Below, in pieces: positions 1 to 17,574 of a stretch of 64,000 nucleotides of DNA (position 1 is the stretch's first letter; each line of letters begins with the position of its first letter). The translations under genes and the position numbers were made by a program. The notes under the pieces are model-generated. The model saw nothing but the letters and a program-made list of their open reading frames with translations, ran no database searches and was not told the origin of the DNA. Source of the stretch: Corella eumyota. Its lineage: Eukaryota > Chordata > Ascidiacea > Phlebobranchia > Corellidae. The stretch covers positions 19,848,501 through 19,912,500 of the forward strand of contig OY720097.1 in assembly GCA_963082875.1 (NCBI GenBank), in the 5' to 3' direction.

Positions 1-1974
1 TTTTGTTTAGTCATTGAGCCTTACAGAAATAAAATATAACAGGTTTAACACTATATTAATATGGTAGGATGTTATAAGATATAAATATAGCTGACGACTC
101 TAACATTTAAATATCAATCTGAATATAACGTGGTAGTTATTATTAATATACGTCTATACTACGTGCGTAAGGACATTGGGTATTATTATTTATCTGTATC
201 CAAAATTTTAATAAAGAAATTTCAGATTTTTTTAATTTTAAAAGATTGATATTTTATTTAATCAACAAACAAATATATTTTTTCACAATATATTTTTTCA
301 CGTGTGAATTTACTGATTAACTTCGTATTGATTACAATTAATCATCGATTCATAATGGAGGTAAATAAAGGCCTTACAACTTCGAATCTATTGTTTTTAA
401 AATTTTAATTCATTGAAATAGCATGATTAATATAATTCACGGGGGTTAATAAAAGTGCGTTAATTTAAATAAATAAGCCATATACAATTGACTTTGCTAT
501 TATAATACACTATCAATTTTCATGTGAACATTAATATTTATGGTATGTTTTAAAATCATGAAATTAATTATGTCATTTTTTTTGCATAAATGTAATATTT
601 ATTGTATTTTTTTTTTATTTTTATTAATGCACAAAAAAGCTAAATAAAAAAATTGACTTAAGTTGGGATATTTACTTACTTGTAAATCATTTTCCCGAAC
701 TGAAAAGTGTCATTATCATCTTTTGCTACTCTACACACTATACTTATAAAATATAATAAAGTGTGAAGGTTCGCTTCTACCCTTTTCCACGCTGATGCTA
801 TATTCGACTGAAAATAAAATGTTTAAAAAAAATTTAGAAAATAACAAAAAAAAAATTTTGGTATTTTTTTTTGTTGCCGTTGTAAAATTGACAAAAGAGG
901 ATTGATAATACAAAGTCATTAAACCGTTAATTTATCAGCCAAAAAATTACGTCATCATTTCCCGAGAAAATTCGCAAAAAACAAGTTGAATTTTGGGATA
1001 AACAACATATTAAATCACAATACAAATAAACAAGCGCAATAATACCATTACTGCGTATTTCCAAGAAATATCAACAAGTTTATTATTGTTGTGGAATTAT
1101 GCGAACAATCTAAAGTCAAAGATGACGTCGTGTTTTACGTCACGTATTCAAATCACAAGTTTTGAGAATTTTTCCTTAAAAGGGAGAAGCGCGTAAACAA
1201 CTCGTTTCAACATCGCTTTAAAGCGCTCTTAAAAACGAGAGAAATACGGGAAAAATGCGAGAGAGAGAGAGGGGTAAACGAGAAAAAAGCAGACTTCAAA
1301 GCGTCACGTGATAGTGATCATTACCGCAGAGAATTGGAAATTTTTCTAGAAAATTACCTTAAAAATTCAGGAAAAGCGAAACGTAATAAAAAAAACATAA
1401 AACGAAACTATTGCGCAATTTGAAACAATTCGATACCGTTTTTACCGGTGTATAATTAGCGAAAGACGCAACCTCTAGGCAAATATACCGGTTAATTTTT
1501 AACCGATTATTATAATATTGATATTACCTGTATAGACGTGAAGTCCTTGCCTGAACTGCTAGGATATTCGCTTAAAATAGAAGGTGATGAATTACCATCT
1601 GTGCTTACAGTGTCCTTGTATAAACTCTCCAGCAGCGCCTATAGCAAAACAAGGCTATGTAAATTCGCTTTTCAATTTTTAATCAAGTTTGGGCAAGGCC
1701 TGGTTTTTAAACAACATATAACGCTGGGCTATTGTGCTAATATAATATATTAACGTGGGAATAGGAAAACATTGTGCTGCGGTGTTTGTTTTTTAAGTAG
1801 GGTAAACTTTCGAAATAAAAATTACTAGAAACCGACGTCATATATTTAACAAACATATATTTATAATAATTATACCAATCATTTAATAAATTTAGACCAT
1901 TAATTGTAGTTAATTACACAATTTGTATAGATTTTTAGGTTTAATACCTATTTTTGCCTTATGTTTTAGCGTAA
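1..1974. other. No firm gene; promoter-like stretch
   Basis: I see no coding sequence here that I can assign with confidence. Around 1121-1145 two cAMP-response-like elements lie close together (TGACGTCG and TTACGTCA). They are followed by a GA-rich tract at 1258-1273 and a CACGTG box near 1305, so a promoter on either strand is plausible. A short open stretch with good splice signals on the minus strand (737 down to 680) could be an exon of a gene leaving the window to the left. I searched the minus strand for the missing C-terminal exons of the FEM1B-like gene and did not recognise any. Confidence 0.4.
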
Positions 1975-6540
<4,566 letters not shown>

Positions 6541-7194
6541 ATTGGAACAGGTAGATAACAAACACAAAATTAGGTTACAAAATTTAAAACAACATTAATT
6601 ACTCTTTTTCTTATCTTTGTTTTCTAAATGAGAAAGACAATTTTGTTCAAATTTAGGTTGTTCAAATCTTAAATGATAAAAAAAAAAAAATAGAATTTAA
6701 AAACATGTAAATATTATAAAACACTGAAATCGATAAAAATTTTAACAACGCCGACAAGGTAGACTATTAAAATTTTATACATTGTAAAAGCTAGCTAAAA
6801 TGATTAAAAATACTGCATTTTGTCCAATTACTAATGGCAAGTTTCAAGTCATGCATAGTCATAAAATTAGACTAAATTATTAAAAACAAAAATTGCACGT
6901 CAATTTACAAAACTAAAAATTAAAAGCAGATTGGTCATGAGTGTATGATAAAATATTAAAAACCTAAAATATTACACCTTAAAATTATATTAATAATATC
7001 ATCACATTTTTGAGCTATGGGAACTTGGATTTACAATTACTAACAATTATGATACTAGTTTAACGTTTATATACACCAACAAGTTTTATGATATTATGAA
7101 AAATAAAAATACTCTTATTAATTTATACATCAGATCATTATTTACAATTAATACTCTCTTATATTTTAATACCTAAAAAATAACACATTATTTA
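6541..7194. other. Intergenic spacer between FEM1B and IPPK
   Basis: This is AT-rich sequence between two minus-strand genes. It must hold the IPPK 3' UTR and the FEM1B promoter or 5' UTR. An AATAAA hexamer on the minus strand (7196-7191) overlaps the IPPK stop codon. At about 650 bases the spacer is longer than the usual gap inside tunicate operons, so separate transcription is likely. I see no other feature. Confidence 0.5.
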
Positions 7195-8763
7195 TTAGTC
7201 CAATATTTTTGATTTCATTGTTACAAACCAGTCTTTAATTTCTTTGTTCAATTCAATATACTCTGGTATTTTGGTTGATGGCTTTGGATCTGTATCAACC
7301 ACAGCTATATAAACTAAACTTAGGTTACCATGTATGTCTTTAACAATATGGCATAAGGGAGACGAAATTTTTTTTGATAATATTTCCCTTACGAGGTTTT
7401 CAGCTAAGGTTGAATTCACAATAGGTTGAATAGACACCATAACCGAACAATCGCTGAAAGATTTTGAAATTAAAAAACGCTGAAGCAAATTTATAGCTTG
7501 TTCAGTCCGGTTTTTAAATTTCGGTTCCTGAATTTTGAAATCTGTTATTTTTTTCCATGAATCTGTATCAAAAGGGGAGTCAAGACCTACATCAATTTTA
7601 TTATCACAATTTATAGATTGTTCGATAGTTAAATGGGCTTTTTCAATGTCAATCATATTTGTTGTCCATACTTTTTGTGCTGATAATATCAGATCTAAAA
7701 TACAACCTTGCTTCAGAGTTTGTGTATTAGGAAAGCAGTTATTCTTGCATTTTTCTGTATATTGTTGGCATATATTTGCTGATAATTTTGCTTTATATTT
7801 TGCCCCACTACAATTTGCTTGATTTTTTCTTGAAACTGGTTTTGGGTTTTTAATGTCGGTTATTTTAAGTAGCAATGTTTGGGTCACAATATCTGTTAAA
7901 ACTAAGCCGACATCGACATAGGAATTCACTTCTTTAAATTTCGAGTTTCGAAAAAAATGATACAGAAGTTCAAATAAATTAGTTTGTTTTGAATTGGTAT
8001 CATACAACTGCATGTCGTCATTTGACTCCATTATTTCCTGTGAGTGAATCACATCACCATTTTTAAACACCCTGATGTTATTCTGTGGAGTCTGAATCAT
8101 TGAAAACAATGCATTTTTTATTCTAGTCGGACATCCAGAAAATAAATCAAGAGGGCAATAATATGAACACGATTTATATCTATTTTTGCAATAGCGGCGA
8201 TACAATTGCGTTGAACAGAAATTGCACAATTTTTCTTTCGACAACGGATCGGGGGATATATCTCCTTCAGAAATAAATCCTTTTTTGAGCTTTATTTCTA
8301 CACTTATTATATCAGGAGATAAAACTAGTCCCCCAGCAACACAACACTTGTATATAGGGCTGTGAGGTATGTAACAATGGTCCTGCATTAGTAGAGATGG
8401 CTTTAAGGGATCCAGAACTTTGTGTTCCCGAAACTCTGGTCTGTCTTTCTCAATAATATCGTGTAACTCTCTAAAAAATACCTCGCTTAGCTCTACTTGA
8501 ATGGGCAAATGACATGCTAGACAACCTTTTAAAAGGGGTAGAGCGATGTGGGAAATAAACTCAAGCTCGGGGAAATCTTTTGTGTTCGAAACTTCGTCTT
8601 TTGTTTCCTCGTAGCAGTTTAGTTTATTGGTAACGCCATTTTCCGCTTGGTTGTCGGCCCATTTTTTCTGTAGACGTAGCACTCTACCCTTACCATTACA
8701 TACCACAATGTGTTTATTACCTTCAGCTCTGTATCTCCATTCTGAGGCAGTGAATTTGTCCAT
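7195..8763 (-). CDS. IPPK: Inositol-pentakisphosphate 2-kinase, intronless
   Basis: This enzyme phosphorylates inositol 1,3,4,5,6-pentakisphosphate at position 2 to make phytate (InsP6), in nucleus and cytosol. It is one uninterrupted reading frame of 522 residues from ATG at 8763. Visible family marks are the N-terminal ATP-binding start EWRYRAEGNKHIVV, the signature VEIKLKKGF (usually EIKPKxGF, so Pro is replaced by Leu), the YCPLDLFSG motif, NNIRVFKNGDVIH, and the C-terminal DCSVMVSI and DTDPKPSTKIPEY blocks that match the end of the human enzyme. The Cys-rich stretch before YCPLDL fits the family. Human IPPK is similar in length but split into many exons, whereas here there is no intron although all but one of the neighbouring genes are intron-rich. 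That suggests an old retrocopy or wholesale intron loss. The conserved motifs argue that it is functional. Confidence 0.93.
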   Translation of the reverse strand: MDKFTASEWRYRAEGNKHIVVCNGKGRVLRLQKKWADNQAENGVTNKLNCYEETKDEVSNTKDFPELEFISHIALPLLKGCLACHLPIQVELSEVFFRELHDIIEKDRPEFREHKVLDPLKPSLLMQDHCYIPHSPIYKCCVAGGLVLSPDIISVEIKLKKGFISEGDISPDPLSKEKLCNFCSTQLYRRYCKNRYKSCSYYCPLDLFSGCPTRIKNALFSMIQTPQNNIRVFKNGDVIHSQEIMESNDDMQLYDTNSKQTNLFELLYHFFRNSKFKEVNSYVDVGLVLTDIVTQTLLLKITDIKNPKPVSRKNQANCSGAKYKAKLSANICQQYTEKCKNNCFPNTQTLKQGCILDLILSAQKVWTTNMIDIEKAHLTIEQSINCDNKIDVGLDSPFDTDSWKKITDFKIQEPKFKNRTEQAINLLQRFLISKSFSDCSVMVSIQPIVNSTLAENLVREILSKKISSPLCHIVKDIHGNLSLVYIAVVDTDPKPSTKIPEYIELNKEIKDWFVTMKSKILD

Positions 8764-11700
8764 AAGCTAAACAAGAATAAAACACCGAAACTTGAAACAA
8801 AATAGCCTCATCGCTGAATAATGGCGACTATTGATAAAAGAAATAGTTACGTCATAATCGGCGAACAAATACTACGCCTCATTGATTTAAGATAAAATGC
8901 GATTTTCTTTGTAGTAAACAAGAGTTTATCCCCAACCGAGTAAAAAATAAGATTGAAATATAAATTAATATTTGCAAAAAACTTTTTTTAAGTTATAAAA
9001 TTATATATATATTTTTTTGTTAATTGAAATGTATAAATTTTAGATATGAGGGCTTAGTAGCGCCAGTAAAAAATTTGTAAATTGTTTAATTCTTTAAAAG
9101 TTTACTTTTTTATTGGTCCGATGGTTAAAATGTTGTCAAAAAATCCTTCAGTAACTTTATTTCGGATAAATTTATTTTATTGCTTAAGAATGTCAAGTAT
9201 AATTTTATGGTAAAATTTGTTACAACTTTTGTTAATATCATGATAATATACACTTGCAAATTTCGTGCCGCTAGATGGTATTACCGAGCATATAATCGTA
9301 CGAAATCAAAAAAATTATCTAGCGTTTGCAAAGTTGTCAAAGTGACAACAATAAATCCATCAAACTAAAAAGGAAAAAATAAAACGTCAAAAGCCCCAAT
9401 AAAGTTAGATGTTTACTGTCGTTAATGATTGACATGTGGCTACTGTTATGTTAAATACTCTTAATTTAGAACTTTTACGATGATGAGCTCCCATGACTTT
9501 ATGTTGGTAACAACAACTCTTGGCTGTACAAACATTTGTGTTAAACTTGTATGGATTTAATGCGGTGGAGAGTGCTTGTATTTTTCAAACTGTATTTGTT
9601 TACTGTCGTAAAGCTGTCCCTGTAACAAATTGGCTATAGTTATAACCATTTAAAACAACAATATTTTAAACTAGCATGTAAAACTTAAAACTATGTTTTT
9701 TTTGTGGTAAGGTCGAATGCGCGACCTAAACATAAAGTAACATTGGTTACCCCGACCCAGTCTCGAGTTGCCTGTTGCAGTTTTGGATATTATAGAATAT
9801 AATTGTCCGATATATTATAAGTTGCTGATTAGGTGCTGGCTTAGCTGGAGTTTATACCGTTTATAGCGCCTTACTCAAGGGCGCTACAGCATGAGATTAC
9901 TAAGGATCGAACTCAGGATGCTTGTTTAAGCATAAATTATTAAAAATATAACTGTTATATTTTTACATACCAAAGATAAATAATTTTAGTAAAGCTTATA
10001 TTAGTGACGTAATATGCGTAAAGTTATGGCCCACATAAAACTAAAAAGAAAAGAAACTCTTATGTTAGTATACAACTATCAACCAATATGGAATTTATTT
10101 TCCGTCATTTTTACCTCCCGTAAGTTAAATATTACGTAGTTTTGACGTCATATAGTGTATATTGCTTTATGATTTTTTATTTTAATAAGAAATTAGTTAA
10201 TAATTAAAATATGCGAAGAGTAATTAGTTGGAAGAAAAGGACAACATTTACAAAAGAAGATTAATTAAATAGTTCTTCGAATTTTTAACCAAAAAATAAA
10301 CAATTTAGCGACATTGCGTTAGAATAAAAACAGTTTTATTGTTAAGGGAAAATTACATAGCAAACTTTTTTAAAAATGTTTAAAGGGGATTTAAAAAAAA
10401 AAAAATCGGGTAATTTTAAGCGGTAATTTTTCTAAGTAGTTGATTGTAAATTTGTCTGGTGCAAGTTAGGCAATAAAAATATTGACAGAGGGCCGTTAAA
10501 CTAAAACGTTTATTACCTTTTTACTATGAAATGTTTACGTATTGCTGTTAAAATTATTTTATCGTATATTGCACCATAATGTTAAAAATTTTAAAACCAG
10601 GTTATTTTTAATAATTTTTTAGGTAAAATTCCATGACTTATAAAAAAATTGCATTTGCAAAAACAAATTGTTGCAAATTTTTTTCCTTATTTTTAAACTA
10701 AATTGGTCTTCATTTTAAATTTTGTAAATTTGATAATTTCCTGAACAGGAAAGTTTTAATGTTTATGTTGTTTATTATTGTTAAATTAACCATAACAAAA
10801 TTTTAAATATAATGACACGACATTTCCTTAAAAACAAACCGAAAATGATCAATTGAAAACGAAAATTTAAGATAACACTAAACAGACCTAAATTTTAAAT
10901 TTAAAAACAATTGTAGTCGGGTTTTAAAAATGTAAATAGAGTCACGTGACCTGCTGTGCAAACATCCGCGTTCGATATTACACAACTACATAACAATATA
11001 TTATATTGTATTTAAATTAAGAGCTTTTAACAGCAGTAAAAAACAGTTTTAAATGTATTTTCTACGACTTGCCATTATAATGTAGCATTTTATAATTAAA
11101 TTTTAAAATATAATATATTTAAATTGTGCAAATTAAGACAATAGACATCGTTATTTTTTGACCTTTAAATTGGCTTTGGATTCCTTAACGCAAGTGTTAT
11201 TACAAATCTTTGTCATCGTAAACAAAAACGTGGCTACTTAATCGCCAAACGTAGAAATCCCTTACAAAGTAAATACAATGTAATACGAAACTATAATTTC
11301 ACATCATCTAATGACCACGCAGCCCTCGCGTGATTACCCATACTTCTTATTCTTTAGAAAGCATGATATTATAATACCCGCCACGTGGACAAAATTGACG
11401 GTTTTGCTGTTTGTCTAAAAAGTGTTTTAGTGGTTTAATTCCTCAGCAAAAATTTTGGTTCATGTAGAGCTCTAAATAGAACATATATTATAAATAATCC
11501 TACCGCATGTATGGAATGTATGAAAACATTAAAAACACCTAGCAATTTTAAGAGTATGACGTATAAATTGTACGGTGCTAAATTTGCCTGTATTTGCCTT
11601 CAGGTAATTTTTCTGTTTAAGATCTAATTCTGAAAACATATACGTTTGTACACGTCAAATACTACGTAAACCCATTCTGATTCGATACAACGTATTTCTT

Positions 11701-12026
11701 GTAAGATTTACTATATTACCCAGTAAGAAGTAATGCATTAAGAAGTAACAGCAAAGAAAAAAAACGGAATACATTTATACGTTATTGTAACGCACCATTT
11801 TGAATAAAACAACACAAAAAAGAGATGTTATTAATTAACAACAAATAGCAACAGACGACCGTAATTTATTATATCGGGTTAAAGGAATGCAAAAAACAAT
11901 TGCACATTGTAGCAATGCTTGCAGCAATTTATGTAAAACAATATCACAAAAAGATATTAAATCAAGGTAAAAACTAACATGACAAAAAAGACGGAAAAAT
12001 CAGAAGGTTCGGTTGGGAATGGTAAT
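8764..12026. other. Gene-poor intergenic region
   Basis: I see no convincing coding sequence in these 3.3 kb. The IPPK promoter should lie at the left edge, where a GTTACGTCA element occurs near 8846. A degenerate tRNA-derived SINE on the minus strand lies at about 9705-9945. A perfect TGACGTCA octamer is at 10143-10150, and CACGTG boxes occur near 10945 and 11382. The rest is AT-rich and unassigned. The 3' UTR of glutamine synthetase must begin at the right edge. Confidence 0.4.
9705..9945 (-). repeat. tRNA-derived SINE, family 1
   Basis: Read on the minus strand, it starts with a tRNA-like B-box (GAGTTCGATCC). It continues with the family body: CTCATGCTGTAGC, GAGTAAGGCGCTATAAACGG, a TATCGGACAATTAT block, GGCAACTCGAGACTGGGTCGG, and the end near the CGCATTCGACCTT element. 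The same order is seen in copies near 21.2, 51.1 and 58.5 kb. It is diverged and lacks a clear A-box. Confidence 0.75.
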
Positions 12027-14769
12027 TTATAAATCGAAGTCGTTGTCTCCTTCTTCGTTTAATATAGTAGTACGACATAACGCTTCTGATACAACGTAAG
12101 GGTCACAGTTAGAAGACGGTCGCCTGTCTTCTAAGTAACCTCGTTTTTCGTCGCCAACCTATAGAAATAGAGCAATAATAATCAATTTAAATATTGTGAA
12201 ATTCTGTTAAGAGTTATAGAAATACAATGAAAGGCCTAACAGAGCAAATTTAGGTTATGTAATTGCTCCGCATGTCTTAGTTGTTTTGTAAGCATTTTTA
12301 TACGATAGTGAGGTAAGCAGAATTTTATTTTTTAACCTTTGGACTGTACGCCGGTCTTTTGAAATTAAAATCCTTTTATAAATAAAATTTTAACTTTTAA
12401 CCTAGTTAAGAATAATGTTTATACAACCTACAGTTTTATTTGTTAAGTAGGGCAATAATTTAAGTGGTTACACTTGAATTAGATCTACAAACAGGTTTTT
12501 ATGGCACTGTGAATGCATTAGAAAATTAACTGATTGCAGTAAAAGTTAGATTGCAAATATGCTTCTGTCATAATAAATCAATACATAAACATTGTGGCAT
12601 GTGATTAATAAAAAATATATATATTCAATAGTTGAGTAATGTGTAATAATTATTTATTATCGTTGCATCCTGTTATTCTGGAATCTAGCTATTATATCAT
12701 GTAATACACTCTTTATATTTAAAACATTAATATTTAAAAAAAAAAAAAAACTAGATTTTTATTTTGAAAAACATAACAAATTACCTGTCTCGGTATTCTA
12801 ATTGAAGCTTTTCGGTTTGCTACTCCGGAAGAGAAATTGTAAATTGAAGCAGTTTCGTGAAGTCCTGTCAACCTTCTCAAGTTATCTTTACCTCCTTGTG
12901 GATCATAAGCTTTGATGTGCCAGAAATGACGTTTACTTAACTTCTCAACAGCTTTGTTAATAGCCCTAAAAATTAATTTTTTTTTAAATATTGAAATAAA
13001 AACTAAAAATAGTGGGAAAAAAATGAAATTTGAACTTACTCAATGCCGCCTTCATTTCTCATTGCTTCGGTACTGTAGTTGGCATGGCAACCAGCCCCGT
13101 TCCAATCTCCCTTCATGGGTTTTGGATCAAATGAAGCGATGATCCCAAAGTCCTCACAGACACGATGTAACAAAAATCTTGCCACCCACAAATGATCGCC
13201 CATGTCAATCCCCTCACAAGGACCTACTTGAAATTCCCACTGTGAAAAATTAAAGACTGTTAAGTATACTACTACTAATGGTTAATGTTTAATAGATTTA
13301 GGTCTGAATTTGTATGATAAAGCAATAATATTGTCTCAAATACAGATACTAATTAATTAAATGGGTTTTTGGTGTTATGTATTCTCAAATATGTACTTTG
13401 GTTTTAGACTTTGGAAGTGTCGTGTATTGAAAAACGAATATTTGTTTTAGAAAAACAAGATTGTAAAATATATTTTCATATCTAATGAGAAAATAGTTTT
13501 TAAAGCTTACTTGTTAGTATGTTACATAGATGATTAATGTTTGATATCCTATTATAGAATTTTGTTTTTAAAAGACAGACTTATGAGTCAACAGTATTAC
13601 GTACAGGTAATATTTTTTAAATGGTAATTTTATGTTAAATTAATTATTGCCTTAGGGCGTTTAGGTAATTTCCTAAAACTAAAATTGTTCTTTATTTAAG
13701 TTCATGTTTTATACTACTTAATATTTCAAATTTATGAATTTTAAATTAAGAGTTATTTTTTTTTACCTGGGCCGGCATAACTTCGGCATTAGACCCAGCA
13801 ATTTTAACCCCAGCAAACATACAAGCTCTGTAATGAGCTTCAACAATGTCCCGACCGTAAACATTACCAGTACCGACAGCACAGTAGTATGGGCCTATAA
13901 TATAAACAGATAAAATAAAACAAAAGAAATTACATTCAATAAATCGGAAAATAATTCCAATTTGTAAAAAAAGATGATTTCTAAAAATTCATATGACAAT
14001 TTGAGATTATAAAGGCATCGTCGACATCAAACAGTTAAAACAAGTTATTTGAAACTTGATTTTTTACCTTGTGGTCCTGGGAATCCCTGTTTGGGCCAGC
14101 CGAAAGGATGACCGTCAACGTCCAACAATGTATATTCTTGTTCCATACCGAACCACGGTCGATCCTGCTTAACTTCTTCCATCACAGTCTTACATCTTCT
14201 ACGATGATTTGTGGCTAAAAATACACGAAAACAGATGTTTTTACGGTGTTTGGTTGGCTAGTAAATATAGTAACTCGTAAAATGAGTTTTGTTTACATAC
14301 CAACAGGCTCCATCTTGTAGTTTAAGACCTCACATAAAACAAGTTTGTTTGGGTCGCCACGGAATGGATCTCGGAATATCGTGACTGGTTTTATGTAACA
14401 ATCGCTGTTTGAACCTTCTGATTGGTTAGTACTTGACCCATCAAAATTCCAAACTGGTAATTCTGATAACAAAAATCAAAAAATCAAAGCATTTAAAATA
14501 CCATCACAAATTGTATTAAAATAAACCTACCAACTAGATATGTAGTAGTACAGTAAAAACTAAATGTATAGGCTCATTAATTGTAAAATATTATAGTTTA
14601 TTTCATTACCTTCAACAGATTGTGGTTCACAGTCCAACGTTCTTGTTTTACAACGAAGATGTTCCCCACTGCCATCAACCCAAATGTACATGGCCTGGCA
14701 TTTGCCCTGACAGTCCAAGCTCATGTAATCGGTCTTGGCAGACTTGTTTAAAAGTGCGGTTGAAGGCAT
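12027..14769 (-). CDS. GLUL: Glutamine synthetase
   Basis: Glutamine synthetase makes glutamine from glutamate, ammonia and ATP in the cytosol, as a decamer in animals. Seven coding exons: 14769-14610, 14462-14301, 14214-14068, 13894-13767, 13239-13040, 12965-12785, 12158-12027. They give 369 residues against 373 in human. Family landmarks occur in order: [50 protein letters not shown], the [10 protein letters not shown] segment, the catalytic-site loop [37 protein letters not shown] and [15 protein letters not shown]. The ATG at 14769 has a good context (AAAG before ATG) and the frame upstream closes without another ATG, so no mitochondrial leader is encoded in this exon. The protein looks complete, with all active-site motifs kept. 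Confidence 0.97.
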
Positions 14770-17574
14770 CTTTCTTTTATTTATATTTTTCGTAATAACA
14801 CAATGAAAACGACAAGACAACTAACAGATTAACAGACAAATTAACCTAATATTATCGTACAAAAAGCAGGCCTAAGAGTCTGTAAAATCAAGTTATAAAT
14901 ACTTAAAAATTGCCTTACCAAAGCTTTACATAACCCATTACAGTTAACTATCGACCACGTAACGGGCTTTGTTATTTTTATACTGAACGTAAGAAGAAGA
15001 GAGAAAAAGGCAACCCATCATGCGTCAATTCTATACAGTTATGACGTCATTCGTATAAACAAAGAGATAAAGAACGGGCTACATTTTAGCTCTTTATTTA
15101 ATAATTAGTTAAAAACTGATTTAGATCTAAAATTTAAACATAAAAGAATGAAAATTACACTGAATAATTGTACTTTTTAAGTCTAATAAACAATAGAATG
15201 AATGAAATAGCGAAATTTTTCGTCAGCACGCCTTTTTCGGTGCTGAAATATTGCGTCATAACATTTCGATTGTTTTTTTAAGAACAATTTGGTACGGGGT
15301 TTGATTTTGTTAACAATTTTGAAATGCATTAATTACGAAGTACACACTTTTTTATAAGTTAGGTTTATTTATATAACAATAATAAGCATTTTTGTTTGTG
15401 GTATTAGTTTAATGGTTCAGTAAAATGTAAAATAAATTAAAGCAAAAATTTTACCCAGCAATATTTTTTATCTTACTAATCAAGATATTTAAAACTATAA
15501 ATAAACTTCGGGCTCTTAGAATAAAGTCCAACTTAATAAACATTACCAAGAAAATTACTATCAGTACCGGCATAAATGCGTGTGACTAATCATTCGTGAC
15601 ACGACACTTTAGCGCCGCAAGTGACCACAAAAATTTAAAATTTTATTTGATTTTAGTATAAATTTCCATTAAAGTTAATTTATCTACTGTTAGTTAATGT
15701 ATATTTTAACCATTTGGTTGTGATTATTATTTGTTAAAAAGCACAATTAAGGACTTGATTTTTTAAAGTGTATTGATACTCAAGACTCATAATTTTTATA
15801 AAAAATAAATTTATTTTTTTTAAACAAGGGCAAATTAGTAAAGCATCTCAAAATATAACTTAACCAATAATTATAAGTTTAATTTAAATAAAAATAACCT
15901 CTATTTTACCGAAAATTGTATAAATTTTAAACTTAAACACTTTTATTTTTCTGCATGTAAGGCTATTAAAAATTTATAAGACCAATCAATGTAAAGGATA
16001 TATTTCAATTTTATAATCCAATTTAAAATTTAAAAAACATTTTATTGTTTATTTAAAATTTATACGTTGAAATAAAGCAGTGTTTTTTGTGGTTGGTGCT
16101 TTCGCTTTTAGAATTTTGTGGCAACTATTATACTTTTGTTTAAATGTTAAATTTTAATCCTATGTCTATTGATAATCAATATTTAAAAATAAAATTGTCA
16201 ATGTAGTTATCCAGATAGGGAAACCTATACATTAACATATATATTAACAAATAAAAAGCAACTTAATCATATTTTAGTTGCCTATATTTTTAAAAGAAAT
16301 AAAACAAATGTAAACATAATTCTGAAATATGTAAATTTTTGTAAAAATAGGATGTTAAAGTCGATTTGAAACCATATCGGATATAAATTTTATGTTTAAA
16401 CCAATCACATTGCTGTTTATTGTCGTTGTTAGAAGGCGTTGAAACCTTTTATAACAGTGAATATTATTCTCCCGGTCCCATGAGAGACGAAAAGTGTTTT
16501 TGAAACCATCAAAATACACAGACCTTTTATGTGTTAAAGCTTAACTGAAAAAGGCCTGGTCTTTTATTTTTTAATTCTATTTATATGCTTAAAGAGCTAA
16601 GCAAAATCAGTTTTTAACTGAATAGTTAAGGCATGATTTAGGCTAGAATAAAATAACTAACAGCATTGGAAAATTTTTATATGAGCTTATAGAGAAAAGA
16701 GAGAAATAAGGGCGTTTTACATACGTAGAGTTAGGAATTTTAAATACAAAATTTAAAATTCAGTTGGCACTATTCTAAGAAAACCTGAGGTGTGGAATAT
16801 TTTATAAAAAGATTTTATAAACATTGAATGTACGGTTGTTAGTGAAGGTATAGGATTAGAATTAAAAAAGTAAAACACAAATTAAAAAAATGGATATGTA
16901 ACGAGCCTTTTATGCATTACATAAATATTTGCAACCTATAATTTCAGCAATACTATGTTCAGTTGAATTGGAAATACAAAATTAGTAGTGCGAGAAAAGG
17001 AAATGGTTAAAACGGTGTAGTGTACATTCGTGTAGACTGACAGTTTGTCCCTTAGAAGTAGGAAGCTGGCTGTTTATATACAGTCAGATAGTGGTAGCAA
17101 AACGAAAGGGTCACCTGTACTTTGCATTTCTTTAAAATTTGAGGCTGTGTAAAAATAAAGTGCAAGAACAGTTTAAGAAAAAAAAATTTAAGAAAAAAAA
17201 GAGATTTACAAATAACCTCTAGCGAATATAATTAATATAAGAATAAAATAATAATGACTTAACATAGGATATAAATTTAGTATCCTAAAATTTAGCGAGG
17301 ACCGTTAAAGTAATAAGTTTTGTCGAGAGTCGTAAACTACATATGTTTTTGAACTTTTGATTTGGGTAATTTTCCATTACGATTTTTTCTTTTAATATAC
17401 CTCGGGGCAGCAATGCTGAATTGTTTTGTAGCAGATTAAAATATTAACTTTAGATCGCGCGACCACAAAGTTCGCTCGAACCGTGCACTTTTTGCAACTT
17501 TAAAATAATTTTTTTCTTGCGTTTTTAGAACCAGTCGTTTGCACTAAGGGGTTAGGTATAAGAAACTTTTTAAA
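14770..17574. other. Divergent promoter region of glutamine synthetase and SLC6 genes
   Basis: The two flanking genes point away from each other, so their promoters share these 2.8 kb. A perfect TGACGTCA lies at 15042-15049, about 275 bases upstream of the glutamine synthetase ATG. No coding sequence, RNA gene or repeat was recognised. The sequence is AT-rich throughout. Confidence 0.4.

Noticed and set aside
1538-1753. 71-codon plus-strand open frame
   Set aside because: It begins with GTG, has no recognisable motif, and neither strand matches the missing FEM1 C-terminus.
6541-7194. FEM1B and IPPK as an operon
   Set aside because: Same strand, but a gap of about 650 bases is too long for the tight spacing usual in tunicate operons, and no trans-splice evidence can be seen from the sequence.
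14770-14820. N-terminal extension of glutamine synthetase as a mitochondrial leader
   Set aside because: The in-frame open stretch has no ATG (it opens at a TTG after a stop), so the first ATG at 14769 is the start.
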